Notes: a model not told the origin generated them from the sequence alone. Numbered from the stretch's first letter, positions 43,058-52,561 are shown. The stretch: DNA of 64,000 bases from Clostridium sp. KNHs205 (GCF_000702945.1 NZ_JNLE01000003.1:4511501-4575500); one strand, 5' to 3'. Made by a program: numbers and translations.

Positions 43058-43984
43058 TTACTGTCCCATCTGTTTTGCAACTTCTTCTGCAAAGTTCTCG
43101 GTTTTTTTCTCGATTCCTTCGCCAGTTTCAAAACGTACGAAGCTCTTGATTGCAACAGGAGCGCCTACTTCTTTTGCTACTGAATCAATATATTTCTGAA
43201 CTGTTAAATCACCATCTTTAACATAAACCTGATCTACAAGACAGATTTCTTTTAATTCTTTGTTTAAACGGCCTTCAATCATCTTCTCAATGATGTTTTC
43301 AGGTTTACCGGTGTTCTCGTTCATAGCCTGAGCTTTTAAGATTTCTCTCTCATGCTCGATGTAATCAGCGGGAATCTCAGTTCTCTGAACATATTTAGGA
43401 GCGATAGCTGCAATCTGCATTGCTACATTCTTAGCTGCCTCTCTTGTTACTTCATTGTATACAGAAGTCTCTAATTCAACTAATACACCGATTCTTCCGC
43501 CGCCATGGATATAAGACTCAACAAAACCGTTCTCAGCAACAACCTTCTGGAATCTTCTGATATTCATGTTCTCGCCGATAATAGCGATCTGGCTGGATAA
43601 CTCTTCTTTTACTGTCTTAGAAGAATCAAGTGCCCACTTCTCAGCTAAAAAGCTCTCTGTATCTGTGCTGTCAGATGTAATAACCTGATTAACAACAGCT
43701 GTTACAAAGTTTCTGAATGTTTCATTCTTAGCTACGAAGTCTGTCTCACTGTTAACTTCAACGATTGCTGCAACTTTTCCGCCTTCTGCTACTGCTGTTT
43801 CGCAAACACCTTCAGCTGCAATTCTGCCGGCTTTTTTCTCTGCTGCTGCAAGTCCTTTTTCTCTTAAGAACTCAACTGCTTTATCCATATCTCCATCGGT
43901 TGCGGCAAGAGCTTTCTTACAATCCATCATGCCTGCTCCGGTCATATCTCTTAAATCTTTAACCATTGCTGCTGTAATAGCCAT
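43058..43984 (-). CDS. tsf: Elongation factor Ts
   Basis: EF-Ts recharges EF-Tu by removing GDP. The 308-residue protein opens MAITAAMVKDLRDMTGAGMM with DCKKAL, the EF-Tu-binding UBA-like N-terminus. The core includes VNSETDFVAKNETF and MQIAAIAPKYV, all family hallmarks. GGAGG lies before the ATG. It follows rpsB by 28 bases; a terminator follows. Unlike the common order, pyrH and frr do not come next but lie 12 kb away. Confidence 0.98.
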   Translation of the reverse strand: MAITAAMVKDLRDMTGAGMMDCKKALAATDGDMDKAVEFLREKGLAAAEKKAGRIAAEGVCETAVAEGGKVAAIVEVNSETDFVAKNETFRNFVTAVVNQVITSDSTDTESFLAEKWALDSSKTVKEELSSQIAIIGENMNIRRFQKVVAENGFVESYIHGGGRIGVLVELETSVYNEVTREAAKNVAMQIAAIAPKYVQRTEIPADYIEHEREILKAQAMNENTGKPENIIEKMIEGRLNKELKEICLVDQVYVKDGDLTVQKYIDSVAKEVGAPVAIKSFVRFETGEGIEKKTENFAEEVAKQMGQ

Positions 43985-44012
43985 TATTGTATTCCTCCGT
44001 TATAATTTATCT

Positions 44013-44771
44013 TTATGCTTCTACGAACTCTTCAGAACTTTCTTCTGCTGCTTCAACTTCAGCTGCTTCGGAATTGTCTGTCATCTGAACACCCTGGTTA
44101 GCTTCGATAACTGCATCTGCCATTTTAGCAACGATTAATTTAACTGCTCTGATCGCATCATCATTTCCGGGAATTACATAATCAAGTTCTTCAGGATCAC
44201 AGTTGGTATCAGCAATACCGATTAAAGGAATACCTAAAGCGTGAGCTTCCTGTACGCAGATTCTTTCTTTCTTAGGATCTACAACAAAGATAGCATCGGG
44301 GATATTCTTCATATTCTTAATGCCGCCAAGGTTCTTCTCTAATTTCTCCCACTCTTTCTTTAACTCGATAACTTCTTTCTTGGGAAGAACTTCGAAAGTA
44401 CCATCCTGGGACATAGTCTCAATCTGTTTTAATCTTGCAATTCTGCTCTGGATAGTCTTGTAGTTTGTTAACATACCACCTAACCATCTCTCATTTACAT
44501 AATGCATTCCGCAACGCTCTGCTTCGGACTTAACGGAATCCTGAGCCTGTTTCTTAGTTCCTACAAAAAGAACTTTTCCGCCATCTGCAACGATATCTTT
44601 GATTGCATAATAAGCCTCATCTACTTTACCTACGGATTTCTGCAGGTCGATGATGTAGATTCCGTTTCTTTCTGTGTAGATGTACTCAGCCATCTTAGGG
44701 TTCCATCTTCTTGTCTGGTGTCCGAAATGCACACCTGCTTCTAATAACTGTTTCATTGATATAACGCTCAT
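44013..44771 (-). CDS. rpsB: 30S ribosomal protein S2
   Basis: The 252-residue protein of the small subunit starts MSVISMKQLLEAGVHFGHQT and contains RRWNPKMAEYIYTERNGIYI, VNERWLGGMLTN and IPLIGIADTNCDPEELDYVI, all diagnostic. An acidic tail (EVEAAEESSEEFVEA) is usual in Clostridia. GGAGG precedes the ATG. A strong promoter at 44874-44902 drives rpsB-tsf. Confidence 0.98.
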   Translation of the reverse strand: MSVISMKQLLEAGVHFGHQTRRWNPKMAEYIYTERNGIYIIDLQKSVGKVDEAYYAIKDIVADGGKVLFVGTKKQAQDSVKSEAERCGMHYVNERWLGGMLTNYKTIQSRIARLKQIETMSQDGTFEVLPKKEVIELKKEWEKLEKNLGGIKNMKNIPDAIFVVDPKKERICVQEAHALGIPLIGIADTNCDPEELDYVIPGNDDAIRAVKLIVAKMADAVIEANQGVQMTDNSEAAEVEAAEESSEEFVEA

Positions 44772-44873
44772 AATTTACCTCCAATTGGTTGTCTACTTCC
44801 GTATGTATCATTTTTCTGACAGACCTAACAGGCACCGGGCCAGAAATCAACATACGTGCAATTTAGCATATGA

Positions 44874-44902
44874 ATTATAACACACTCCACTAAGAATGGC
44901 AA
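44874..44902 (-). promoter_or_regulatory. SigA promoter of rpsB-tsf
   Basis: TTGCCA and TATAAT are separated by 17 bases on the minus strand. The -10 lies about 100 bases before the rpsB start, leaving room for a leader that could carry S2 autoregulation, though no known structure is evident. Confidence 0.8.
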
Positions 44903-45000
44903 GCATAATTTGCTAATTTTCATTTTTCTCTCATATTATTGCCATTTCGTATCAAAATTTCTTCTTAAATATCTTATTTCATTTCTGCTTTCTTTTTTTA

Positions 45001-45208
45001 TTCTTCTTCTGACTATTCCTTCGGTTCGGTTTCTATTCTTCTTTCGGCTATTCCTTCGGTTCGGTTTCTACTCTTCTTTCGGCTATTCCTTCGGTTCGGT
45101 TTCTATTCTTCTTTCGGCTATTCCTTCGGTTCGGTTTCTATTCTTCTTTCGGCTATTCCTTCGGTTCGATTTCTATTCTTCTTTCGGCTATTCCTTCGAT
45201 TCTTTTTT
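45001..45208. repeat. 35-base tandem repeat overlapping the end of the DUF4349 gene
   Basis: About 5.9 copies of a 35-base unit (TTCTTCTTTCGGCTATTCCT, then TCGGTTCGGTTTCTA) run from 45001 into the last codons of the DUF4349 gene. On the minus strand each unit carries GAACCGAAGGAATAG, i.e. the gene's own final codons and TAG stop. The unit is not a multiple of three, so the frame shifts in each copy. It probably arose by duplication of the gene's 3' end. Confidence 0.9.
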
Positions 45209-46177
45209 CGGTTCATCATTTATATCTTCTTTCAATTCTTCTGACTGACTTCTTTTCTTATTACCCAGTCTTTTGCTTTTTTTAAGAAAGATAAAAATCG
45301 CTCCACCGACGATAACTCCCCAGAAAAGCAGATAAGGAAGATTAATTACAAACCATATAAAGAATTCAACAAATCCATCACGGATATTAACCAGCGTATT
45401 CTTAAAACCTGTTGTCATCCTGTCCCAATCACTTTTGGGTTCCGGCGGTGTAATGCGTATTACTTCATCGATGCTAAGTGTTATGGTTGCATACTCAACC
45501 AGATTATCATAGGTTCGTATAATAGAGGCATTCTGCTCCAATTGATAACGCACCGTACCAAGTCTTTCTTCCAGTGCTATGATATCTTCAATCTTATCTG
45601 CCTTTTCAAGGAGTGCCAGCAGTCTTTCCTGTTGAATTTCAAGTGCCTTTACTTCGCTTTCGGTATCAACATATTCCAAAGTTACATCTTCCGAGGAATC
45701 ATTACGGCTTACCTGATTCATGTTTTCCCCAGCCATACTGATAAAGTCATCCGCCTTTTCCACGGGAATTCGCATGACATATTCCGCATATCTGGAACTG
45801 CTCTTATCCATTACATTTCCATGTATTCTGGAATTCTCAATATATCCTCCGGCCTTTTTCAGTTCTTCCGTCACCAGCTTGACAGAATCTTCAAACGCAA
45901 GGGTTTCATATTCAATCGATATTTTTCTTATGAGCTTTCTTGCAGAATCATTTAATTCACTTTCCCCTTCTGCTTTTGCCTCTTCCGGATTAACAGCTGT
46001 CGTTTCTACCCTTGGCTGTTCTCCCTTAACTCCTGCATTTCCCCCACTCTTATCCCCAGCCGGTGCTTCAAGACTATTGGTATCATAGGAATACCCTGTA
46101 TCACTTTTTGATGCACAACCTGCAAACAGTACCAATACAGCCATAAACATAACTATTATTAACCGGTTTTTTTTCAT
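45188..46177 (-). CDS. DUF4349 lipoprotein with C-terminal membrane helix
   Basis: The protein has 329 residues from the ATG at 46177 (AAGGAG 5 bases upstream). The signal peptide ends in a LFAGC lipobox. After a Gly/Glu-rich linker comes the DUF4349 domain: RKLIRKISIEYETLAFEDSV, GGYIENSRIHGNVM, YAEYVMRIPVEKADDFISM, and a coiled coil EIQQERLLALLEKADKIEDI. One transmembrane helix (LPYLLFWGVIVGGAIFIFL) and a charged cytoplasmic tail (KKSKRLGNKKRSQ) end it, so it is held at both ends. Function is not known; the coiled coil suggests a stalk-like envelope protein. The stop codon lies in a tandem repeat. Confidence 0.85.
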   Translation of the reverse strand: MKKNRLIIVMFMAVLVLFAGCASKSDTGYSYDTNSLEAPAGDKSGGNAGVKGEQPRVETTAVNPEEAKAEGESELNDSARKLIRKISIEYETLAFEDSVKLVTEELKKAGGYIENSRIHGNVMDKSSSRYAEYVMRIPVEKADDFISMAGENMNQVSRNDSSEDVTLEYVDTESEVKALEIQQERLLALLEKADKIEDIIALEERLGTVRYQLEQNASIIRTYDNLVEYATITLSIDEVIRITPPEPKSDWDRMTTGFKNTLVNIRDGFVEFFIWFVINLPYLLFWGVIVGGAIFIFLKKSKRLGNKKRSQSEELKEDINDEPKKESKE

Positions 46178-46302
46178 AAATACTCCTTTTCCAAATATCA
46201 TTCCTCGCCATGATATTTCAGAAATCGTTGAAAAACAACTTTCAACTACCGTTTAAGAGTTCCTCCTCCTGATTCTTTCTGTCTGCTCATGTTTGTAATA
46301 TT

Positions 46303-46331
46303 ATTATAAAAAATTAACTATATATTTACAA
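46303..46331 (-). promoter_or_regulatory. SigA promoter of the DUF4349 gene
   Basis: TTGTAA and TATAAT are separated by 17 bases on the minus strand, about 125 bases before the start codon. Confidence 0.6.
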
Positions 46332-46412
46332 TAATCAACCGGAACTTTAAGGAAAAAGTAAGAAAATATTATCTGGCAGGACGGAATTATTCTATTTCAT
46401 AAAAAATCACAT

Positions 46413-46455
46413 AAAAAAGAGAGAACAGACAGCTTTTTTACTGCCCTTCTCTCTT
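46413..46455 (-). terminator. Terminator after the NUDIX gene
   Basis: AAGAGAGAA pairs with TTCTCTCTT, with an inner GGCAG/CTGTC stem, followed by TTTTTTAT on the minus strand. It separates the NUDIX gene from the DUF4349 gene. Confidence 0.8.
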
Positions 46456-46510
46456 AGTTTATTCCGTCCTGATCAATCACCCACGCCCAATAAGTTATAA
46501 TAATACCCGG

Positions 46511-46963
46511 TTAGAAGTATTTTTTGTTACCCCACAAATTACTCTTCTTTAAATCCAGGTATTCATTATAAGCACGCTCTAATATCTGTTTCTCATTAGA
46601 GAATTTCAACATGTGATACGCCTCATGGAATTTATAATATCCGGAATCCATAAAATATTCTTCTCTTTGCGGTTTGCTGTAATAGCTATCAGACATCATT
46701 AAATACCAATGAACATCCTTTATTACTGTATTCTGTGGTGTACTGAATGTATATTGGCTTTTGCCAATATATTTGATTATAGAAGCATCCGTCCCTGTTT
46801 CTTCTTTCACTTCACGTATGGCTGTCTCCTTATACTCTTCTCCTTCCTCCACAGTTCCTTTCGGCAGAACCCAACCTTCGTATTTGTTTTTATAGTTCTT
46901 ATACAGTAGTAAAATCTTTCCTCTGAAAATAACTACACCGCCACAGCTCGTTGCTTCAATCAT
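46511..46963 (-). CDS. NUDIX hydrolase
   Basis: The protein has 150 residues from the ATG at 46963 (AGGAGG 7 bases upstream). It opens MIEATSCGGVVIFRGK; the NUDIX box is GTVEEGEEYKETAIREVKEE followed by TG, which binds the metal and cleaves a nucleoside diphosphate linked to X. The layout (WVLPKGTVEEGE) resembles diadenosine polyphosphate hydrolase or MutT-like enzymes; the substrate is not fixed by sequence. It has its own promoter and terminator, so it is a single-gene unit. Confidence 0.9.
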   Translation of the reverse strand: MIEATSCGGVVIFRGKILLLYKNYKNKYEGWVLPKGTVEEGEEYKETAIREVKEETGTDASIIKYIGKSQYTFSTPQNTVIKDVHWYLMMSDSYYSKPQREEYFMDSGYYKFHEAYHMLKFSNEKQILERAYNEYLDLKKSNLWGNKKYF

Positions 46964-47005
46964 CGCAATTCCTCCTGTATTATGGTGTGTCAAATATCTG
47001 TTTCA

Positions 47006-47034
47006 AGTATACATCATATTATATAATTGTTCAA
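47006..47034 (-). promoter_or_regulatory. SigA promoter of the NUDIX gene
   Basis: TTGAAC and TATACT are 17 bases apart on the minus strand; the -10 is 42 bases before the ATG. Confidence 0.7.
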
Positions 47035-47118
47035 CAAATATTTATGCAATACTAACAAACATATATAATATTATTATGATATAAACGTGAATCAGCAGGA
47101 CTCTACTGTAATTATTTC

Positions 47119-48720
47119 CTATTTGGATTTAAAATACGCTTCAAAAATTTTTTCTGCTATAGGAACAGCATAATCACTTCCGGTTCCTACGCTCTCGACA
47201 ATGATACTTACTGCAATTTCAGGCTTTTCTGCAGGCGCAAACCCAACGAACCAGGCATGTGCCGGCTTTCCTTCCATATATTCGGCAGAACCGGTTTTGC
47301 CAGCCACAGAGTATCTGGAATTTTTAAGGGCTGCAGCTGTTCCGCTTTCTACAGTTGCATTCATAAAAGTGGTAAGTATTTCGGCTTCTTCCGGAGTCAT
47401 TGCTGTCTTATACATTTCAGGCAGATATTTCTTTACGGTTTCACCACTCTGACTTTCAATGCTGTCTACGACATAAGGCTTCATCATAACGCCCCCATTG
47501 GCTATGGCAGATACGATGAGGGCATTGTGAAGAGGCGTGATCTGGGTTTGTCCCTGTCCGATAACAGTCTGAGGAATCTGATCTTTTGCCGTTTTACCGT
47601 TCAATACAAAGCTGCTTTTATTATAAACCATGTCAACAGGTATACTCTGATTGAACAAAAAGCTGTCACACAGCTTTCGAAATGCTGTCATATTCAAGGT
47701 GGTTCCTATATTGGCAAAGGACGAGTTGCAGGATTTGGCCAGAGAGGTTTTAAGGTCCACATGTCCATGGGCATTGTTGTGATAACAGTTGATGGTTACA
47801 CTGTTAAATACATCTTTACCGGTACAGTTATATTCATAATTTTCATAATCAGGATTTTCTCTGACATATTCAAGTGCCGTCAGTATTTTAAAGGTAGAAC
47901 CGGGAGGATAAAGACCTTGTGCCGCACGGTTAACCAGCGAAGAATCCTTATCACCGTCTTTTGAATCCTCCTTGGTAAGCTCCTCCCAGGTATCATTAAT
48001 GGTATTGGGATCATAATCCGGCTTTGATACCATGGCAATTATTTTACCGGAGGAAGGTTCCATGACCACCACCGCTCCCCGGTTATTGCCAAGGGCATTA
48101 TATGCTGCTTCCTGTATTCTTGTATCCAGGGTAGTCACAATGCTGTCACCGATATTTTTGCTGCCGGATAGCTCCTTTACAATCTTACTGATGGTATTGG
48201 TATGAGAAGTCAGCATGTGAAAATTTTCCGAAGACTCAAGGCCCGTTCTGCCTTTCGAAAATCTTCCCACAACATGGGCGTAGATATTCTTAAAGGGATA
48301 ATCCCTTGTCTCTACCCCCTCGGAATCTACTAAAGTATGGGCCAGAACCTTGCCGTCCGATGAGAGTATATCTCCTCTGATAATCTGTTCTGCCAACAGA
48401 TCCTGCCTCTTATTATAAGGATTATTGATAACTTCACTGCTGTCTCTTATCATAAAATTGGCATAATACCCGATAACCAGAAGAAAAAGTCCTGCAAATA
48501 CATAGGTTATAAAAATGATTTCCCTGTTCTTATTCTCTTTACTCTTTCCTTTTCCCGTAGTATTATCTGCAGCTTCAATGCTTTCATCAGATTTAAGAAT
48601 ATTTTTTTTGTTTTTATTACCCCTTATAAGAAGCCTGTGCTTTTCAGATAACGGACTCTTTTTTGGAGTTTTGTTTTCCTGAGATTTCTTTTTCTTTTTT
48701 ACCTTTTCTTCTTTTTCCAT
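47119..48720 (-). CDS. Penicillin-binding protein 2-type transpeptidase
   Basis: The protein has about 533 residues. A Lys-rich cytoplasmic tail of 85 residues (KVKKKKKSQENK) precedes one transmembrane helix (IIFITYVFAGLFLLVIGYYA). The transpeptidase active site is complete: STFK (PPGSTFKILTALEYV), SCN (AKSCNSSFANIG) and KTG (VAGKTGSAEYMEG). With the FtsW/RodA gene directly upstream it forms a glycosyltransferase-transpeptidase pair for septal, elongation or spore-wall synthesis, as in PbpA-RodA. The chosen ATG at 48720 has AGGATAGGA 6 bases upstream. The coding ends overlap by 77 bases in another frame. Confidence 0.93.
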   Translation of the reverse strand: MEKEEKVKKKKKSQENKTPKKSPLSEKHRLLIRGNKNKKNILKSDESIEAADNTTGKGKSKENKNREIIFITYVFAGLFLLVIGYYANFMIRDSSEVINNPYNKRQDLLAEQIIRGDILSSDGKVLAHTLVDSEGVETRDYPFKNIYAHVVGRFSKGRTGLESSENFHMLTSHTNTISKIVKELSGSKNIGDSIVTTLDTRIQEAAYNALGNNRGAVVVMEPSSGKIIAMVSKPDYDPNTINDTWEELTKEDSKDGDKDSSLVNRAAQGLYPPGSTFKILTALEYVRENPDYENYEYNCTGKDVFNSVTINCYHNNAHGHVDLKTSLAKSCNSSFANIGTTLNMTAFRKLCDSFLFNQSIPVDMVYNKSSFVLNGKTAKDQIPQTVIGQGQTQITPLHNALIVSAIANGGVMMKPYVVDSIESQSGETVKKYLPEMYKTAMTPEEAEILTTFMNATVESGTAAALKNSRYSVAGKTGSAEYMEGKPAHAWFVGFAPAEKPEIAVSIIVESVGTGSDYAVPIAEKIFEAYFKSK

Positions 48721-50044
48721 CTTCATTCCTATCCTGACTCAGTACATAAAGTCCCTGTGTCACACTGAACATAATTACACAACTTAGTACGGAACTGCCT
48801 CCGTAGCTAACAAAAGGAAGGGTCACTCCCGTGGAAGGAATCAGTTTCGTAACACCTCCCAGTGAAAGGAATACCTGAAACGCATACATGACACCAAATC
48901 CCAGTGCAATAAGTTTATAGAACTGATTTTCAAATTTCATAGCTATGTTAATAGTCAGTATAAAATAATTCAAGCAGATCAGTACCAGGCACAGTGCAAA
49001 GAAACCACCCATTTCTTCTGAAATGGCAGAGAAAATAAAGTCACTGTCCGCTACCGGAATACTGGTAGGGAGACCCTTCGTCAAACCCATTCCAAACCAG
49101 CCCCCCGTACCTATGGCAAACAGGGATTGTGACACCTGATATCCCTCTCTGTCAATAAGTGCCCAGGGATCCTTCCAGGCCATGACCCTCACCCTGACAT
49201 GGGAGAAGAACTTATAGGCAAGGACTGCTGCCAGACTTCCTGCCACTAAACCTGCTCCAAGATACAGGGGCTTAGCTGTTGCTGCATACAGCATCATCAG
49301 ATAGGTGAGGAAGAAGATCAAGGCACCGCCCAAATCTTTTTCTGCTACCAGAATCAACACATGAAGTGCCGCCAGTCCCGTTACAACTACTATATACCGA
49401 AAATCCTTCCTCTTTGACAATAGAGAGGCAAAACAGAACACAAACAGAATCTTTACAAATTCTGAAGGCTGGAAGCTTACACCCTTAATTCTTATCCAGT
49501 TGGTAGCCCCGTAATTCTCGGTTCCCCAGAATAGTACCACTAATAGAAGGAGGATTCCCAAGGCTCCATAAATCCAGCCCAGACGTTTCAGATAATCTAT
49601 CTTATCAATCAGAAGCGGGATTACAAGGCATAGCAGCAAAGCACCCGAGGCAATAATCAACTGCTTAAAAGCCTTATCATATTCTGTCTTCGCCGATAAT
49701 CTGGTTATCATAATATAACCTGTAATCAGCATAAACACCATATTATATAAAAGTGGTTTAGACAGATTTACATATACCCATTGATAGAAGCCAAAAACCA
49801 TAATCAGAGTAAGGACCTCCAAAGCATAGATTATGATTATCCAGTTGCTCTTTTGGTTTATATAAATGATAGAATAGCTGACAAAATGAAAAAGGAACAG
49901 TAAAAATTTCATATTAGTATAAATACTTCCCTGCCTGGCTTTATCGGAAATACCCAGTACTCTGTAGGACAGGAAGGTATACATGGCAACTAATACGATT
50001 ATCATATATTTGGATATTTCCGAAAGCAGATTGACCATCCTCAA
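48644..50044 (-). CDS. FtsW/RodA/SpoVE-family peptidoglycan polymerase
   Basis: This 466-residue SEDS protein has about ten helices and the family loop NYGATNWIRIKGVSFQPSEF, ending in the catalytic-region motifs GMGLTKGLPTSIPVADSDFI and TLPFVSYGGSSVLS. SEDS proteins polymerise glycan strands with a partner PBP, here the next gene. The start is TTG with AGGA 7 bases upstream; an ATG two codons on has poorer spacing. The C-terminus is a Lys-rich tail (KRRKGKKEKEISGKQNSKK) whose DNA also encodes the Lys-rich start of the PBP. Confidence 0.93.
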   Translation of the reverse strand: MRMVNLLSEISKYMIIVLVAMYTFLSYRVLGISDKARQGSIYTNMKFLLFLFHFVSYSIIYINQKSNWIIIIYALEVLTLIMVFGFYQWVYVNLSKPLLYNMVFMLITGYIMITRLSAKTEYDKAFKQLIIASGALLLCLVIPLLIDKIDYLKRLGWIYGALGILLLLVVLFWGTENYGATNWIRIKGVSFQPSEFVKILFVFCFASLLSKRKDFRYIVVVTGLAALHVLILVAEKDLGGALIFFLTYLMMLYAATAKPLYLGAGLVAGSLAAVLAYKFFSHVRVRVMAWKDPWALIDREGYQVSQSLFAIGTGGWFGMGLTKGLPTSIPVADSDFIFSAISEEMGGFFALCLVLICLNYFILTINIAMKFENQFYKLIALGFGVMYAFQVFLSLGGVTKLIPSTGVTLPFVSYGGSSVLSCVIMFSVTQGLYVLSQDRNEDGKRRKGKKEKEISGKQNSKKESVI

Positions 50045-50119
50045 ATCACCGTCCTTTCCTTCTTCTTATTTTATGGATATCTTCCTATATTTGGTGTTAC
50101 ACAATAAGGAATTGTTATT

Positions 50120-52561
50120 TTAGTCAATCCCTCTCTTAAAATGTCCTCTGGTATAATCAGACCCCTTCTCGGTTCTGTGTATCCCCTTTAGATAAGCATC
50201 TATATATTGCTCCAGCAAGTCCTCTGCTTCTTTTTCTGATTCCTCTGTAAAATCAAGCCGTACAGCAGAAGGCTTAAGAGTCTTTACTTCCTCTTCGCAG
50301 GATAAAAGCGATAAAGGTTTGCTGTTATAGATTACATTATAACAATCCCTGCAATGTCTTGCTATGGGAAAACCATTTCCCAAACGGTCCGTAAGAACAG
50401 CCTTCCCCGCATCTCTTAGGGAACATGCTTCACTGCTGCTATTGTCCTTAAGCTTATCCCGGCCTGCCTCTGTAAGGTACAGGCATTGTGCTGAAATCAT
50501 TACCGGCAGCTTAGAATATACCGTGATATAGTGATAAATATCGGATATTTCTCTGAGCTCCTGGTAATTCAGCTCATAAGGAGCAGTAATAGCTTCAACT
50601 CCCAGGGATGCATAATATTCTCCTGCACTACGGTTCATGGCATAAAGACAATAATCACCTATTATTCGTTTCTCAGTCTCTAATTTGCATTTTACCAGTT
50701 CATATTCTTCCAGATTCCTTATAAGAAATCCATTTATAGTATTGTCTTCCAATATGGATTTATTCTGTAACAGTAACTCATAGGTTATGCTTCTTAGCAC
50801 AAAAGGAAGCGCAATAACAGCTTTCTTACCTTTTTGCACTATTTCCCTTGTCAGGTTCAGCAGATCAGGAAGAGGTGTTATGTCACTTTCAAGCATAATT
50901 TCTGTTACTTCCTTGGATTTAAGTGCCGCCCTTAATTGCTCCTCTGTCTGAACCAGTACAGATACATACAAGGGTTCCTCTGCCCGTTTCCCGTAATAAG
51001 CAGTATATCCATACTCCTTAACTTCATTTCTACGGTAACTTTCCTTTATATTTCTTAGCAGCTCTTCGACTCCAAGCCGCCTTAATTCATTGAGTTTTCC
51101 CACGGGTATAAATAGATTTCCCCTTAACTCTACTTTCAGGTCTTCCAGATAAAAGTTGGTATCACCTAATTTATCCAACTGTTTTACCAGCTTGTCCTCT
51201 GTTATGGGCTGACTCTGTGCCTCCTGAGGAGTATCTCCATAGACCTGTATCTCATTGTCATAGCAGTTTAAAGAAAGCTTCATGGGACTGCCCACTTGTG
51301 CTGTAAACACGCCTCTTACCGGCAGTTTTGTCTGTTTTTCAAGATACTCTTCTCTGATACTTCCAAGGAGAAGATTATTCCTGGTTCGATACACCGGGTA
51401 TCCCTTCTGGAGTTTTATTCCCCTTTTATAATTAGAGGTAATTTTACCTCCTTTGTTTTCACCGGTTTTTACAGTAAATTCATACAATGCTTCATTCTTA
51501 TTACGTACTTCCAGTATATCCTGTGCATTGATGTCTTCCTGCAACTCTATAACCATTTGCGAATCTGTTACTTTAATAAGCTTTCCCACCGGCAAACCAC
51601 TGTGATTCGGGCGGTTGGTGGTAAGCATGGAGATTCCGCCATGCATTTCATAATAACCTTTCGAAAAACCTCCCCTGTTATAAATATCTGACAGATTCCG
51701 AATATCACCTGCCAATTCTGCAGTATGGCTTTTCTCATAGCTTTCATAACCTTGAGCTCCCAGGTCATAGTATAAGTCCCTGTACTTGCGGTAGATGGAA
51801 GTAACAATGGCTGTATATTCAGGACCTTTCATCCTTCCTTCAATTTTAAAGGAATCGATACCTGCTTGTATCATTTTCGGCAGCAAAGCCAAAGTTTCAA
51901 TATCCTTTGGACTTAGATAATAGCCGTTTCCTCTATCCTGTCCATCAATTTTTAACTGATAGGGCATTCTGCAGGGCTGTGCACATCTTCCACGGTTACC
52001 GCTCCTGCCTCCAATCATACTGCTTAAGAGGCATTTACCGGAATAACAGTAGCATAGAGCTCCATGCACAAAGGATTCCACCTCCAAACCAGTAGAATCT
52101 TTTATGGACCTTATCTCCTGCAGATTCAATTCCCGGGCATTTACTACTCTGGTCACTCCTGTTGCTTTTAATATCATAGCCCCCTCTCCCATAGTCAGGG
52201 ACATTTGAGTACTGGCATGAAGCGGCAGCTCCGGAAAGTGCTCATGGAGAAAATGAAGCACTCCAGAATCCTGAACAATAACCGCATCTATTCCGTGTTC
52301 GTAATATGTTTTTATATAATCAAACAGCTCTTTTTCAAGCTCCTTGTTCTTTAGCAAGGTATTCACTGTAAGGTAAATGTTCTTACCATAAAGGTGTACC
52401 AGGTCTATTGCCTCCTTCATGGTATCCGTTGTAAAATTGTCTGCATAAGCTCTGGCTCCAAATCTGGTTCCTCCCACATAAACAGCATCACAGCCTGCAT
52501 TCACCGCTGCCTTCAGGCTGTCCATGGAACCCGCCGGTGCCAATATTTCTACTCTGTTCAT
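50120..52561 (-). CDS. U32-family peptidase (RlhA/YdcP-like) with DUF3656 domain
   Basis: The 813-residue protein starts NRVEILAPAGSMDSLKAAVN, the U32 opening, with SFVHGALCYCYSGKC and GNRGRCAQPCRMPY carrying the conserved Cys residues (likely an iron-sulfur site). A DUF3656-type middle domain follows near residues 380-520 and a second TIM-barrel-like part ends with RHCRDCYNVIYNSKPLSLL. E. coli RlhA of this family hydroxylates 23S rRNA with prephenate; others are called collagenases. The RNA-modification role is the better guess here. AAAGGA lies before the ATG. Confidence 0.88.
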   Translation of the reverse strand: MNRVEILAPAGSMDSLKAAVNAGCDAVYVGGTRFGARAYADNFTTDTMKEAIDLVHLYGKNIYLTVNTLLKNKELEKELFDYIKTYYEHGIDAVIVQDSGVLHFLHEHFPELPLHASTQMSLTMGEGAMILKATGVTRVVNARELNLQEIRSIKDSTGLEVESFVHGALCYCYSGKCLLSSMIGGRSGNRGRCAQPCRMPYQLKIDGQDRGNGYYLSPKDIETLALLPKMIQAGIDSFKIEGRMKGPEYTAIVTSIYRKYRDLYYDLGAQGYESYEKSHTAELAGDIRNLSDIYNRGGFSKGYYEMHGGISMLTTNRPNHSGLPVGKLIKVTDSQMVIELQEDINAQDILEVRNKNEALYEFTVKTGENKGGKITSNYKRGIKLQKGYPVYRTRNNLLLGSIREEYLEKQTKLPVRGVFTAQVGSPMKLSLNCYDNEIQVYGDTPQEAQSQPITEDKLVKQLDKLGDTNFYLEDLKVELRGNLFIPVGKLNELRRLGVEELLRNIKESYRRNEVKEYGYTAYYGKRAEEPLYVSVLVQTEEQLRAALKSKEVTEIMLESDITPLPDLLNLTREIVQKGKKAVIALPFVLRSITYELLLQNKSILEDNTINGFLIRNLEEYELVKCKLETEKRIIGDYCLYAMNRSAGEYYASLGVEAITAPYELNYQELREISDIYHYITVYSKLPVMISAQCLYLTEAGRDKLKDNSSSEACSLRDAGKAVLTDRLGNGFPIARHCRDCYNVIYNSKPLSLLSCEEEVKTLKPSAVRLDFTEESEKEAEDLLEQYIDAYLKGIHRTEKGSDYTRGHFKRGID

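Noticed and set aside
44910..45248. 112-codon plus-strand frame with Phe/Leu-rich repeats
   Set aside because: It is the 35-base tandem repeat read in shifting frames; no ribosome site and no homologue pattern.
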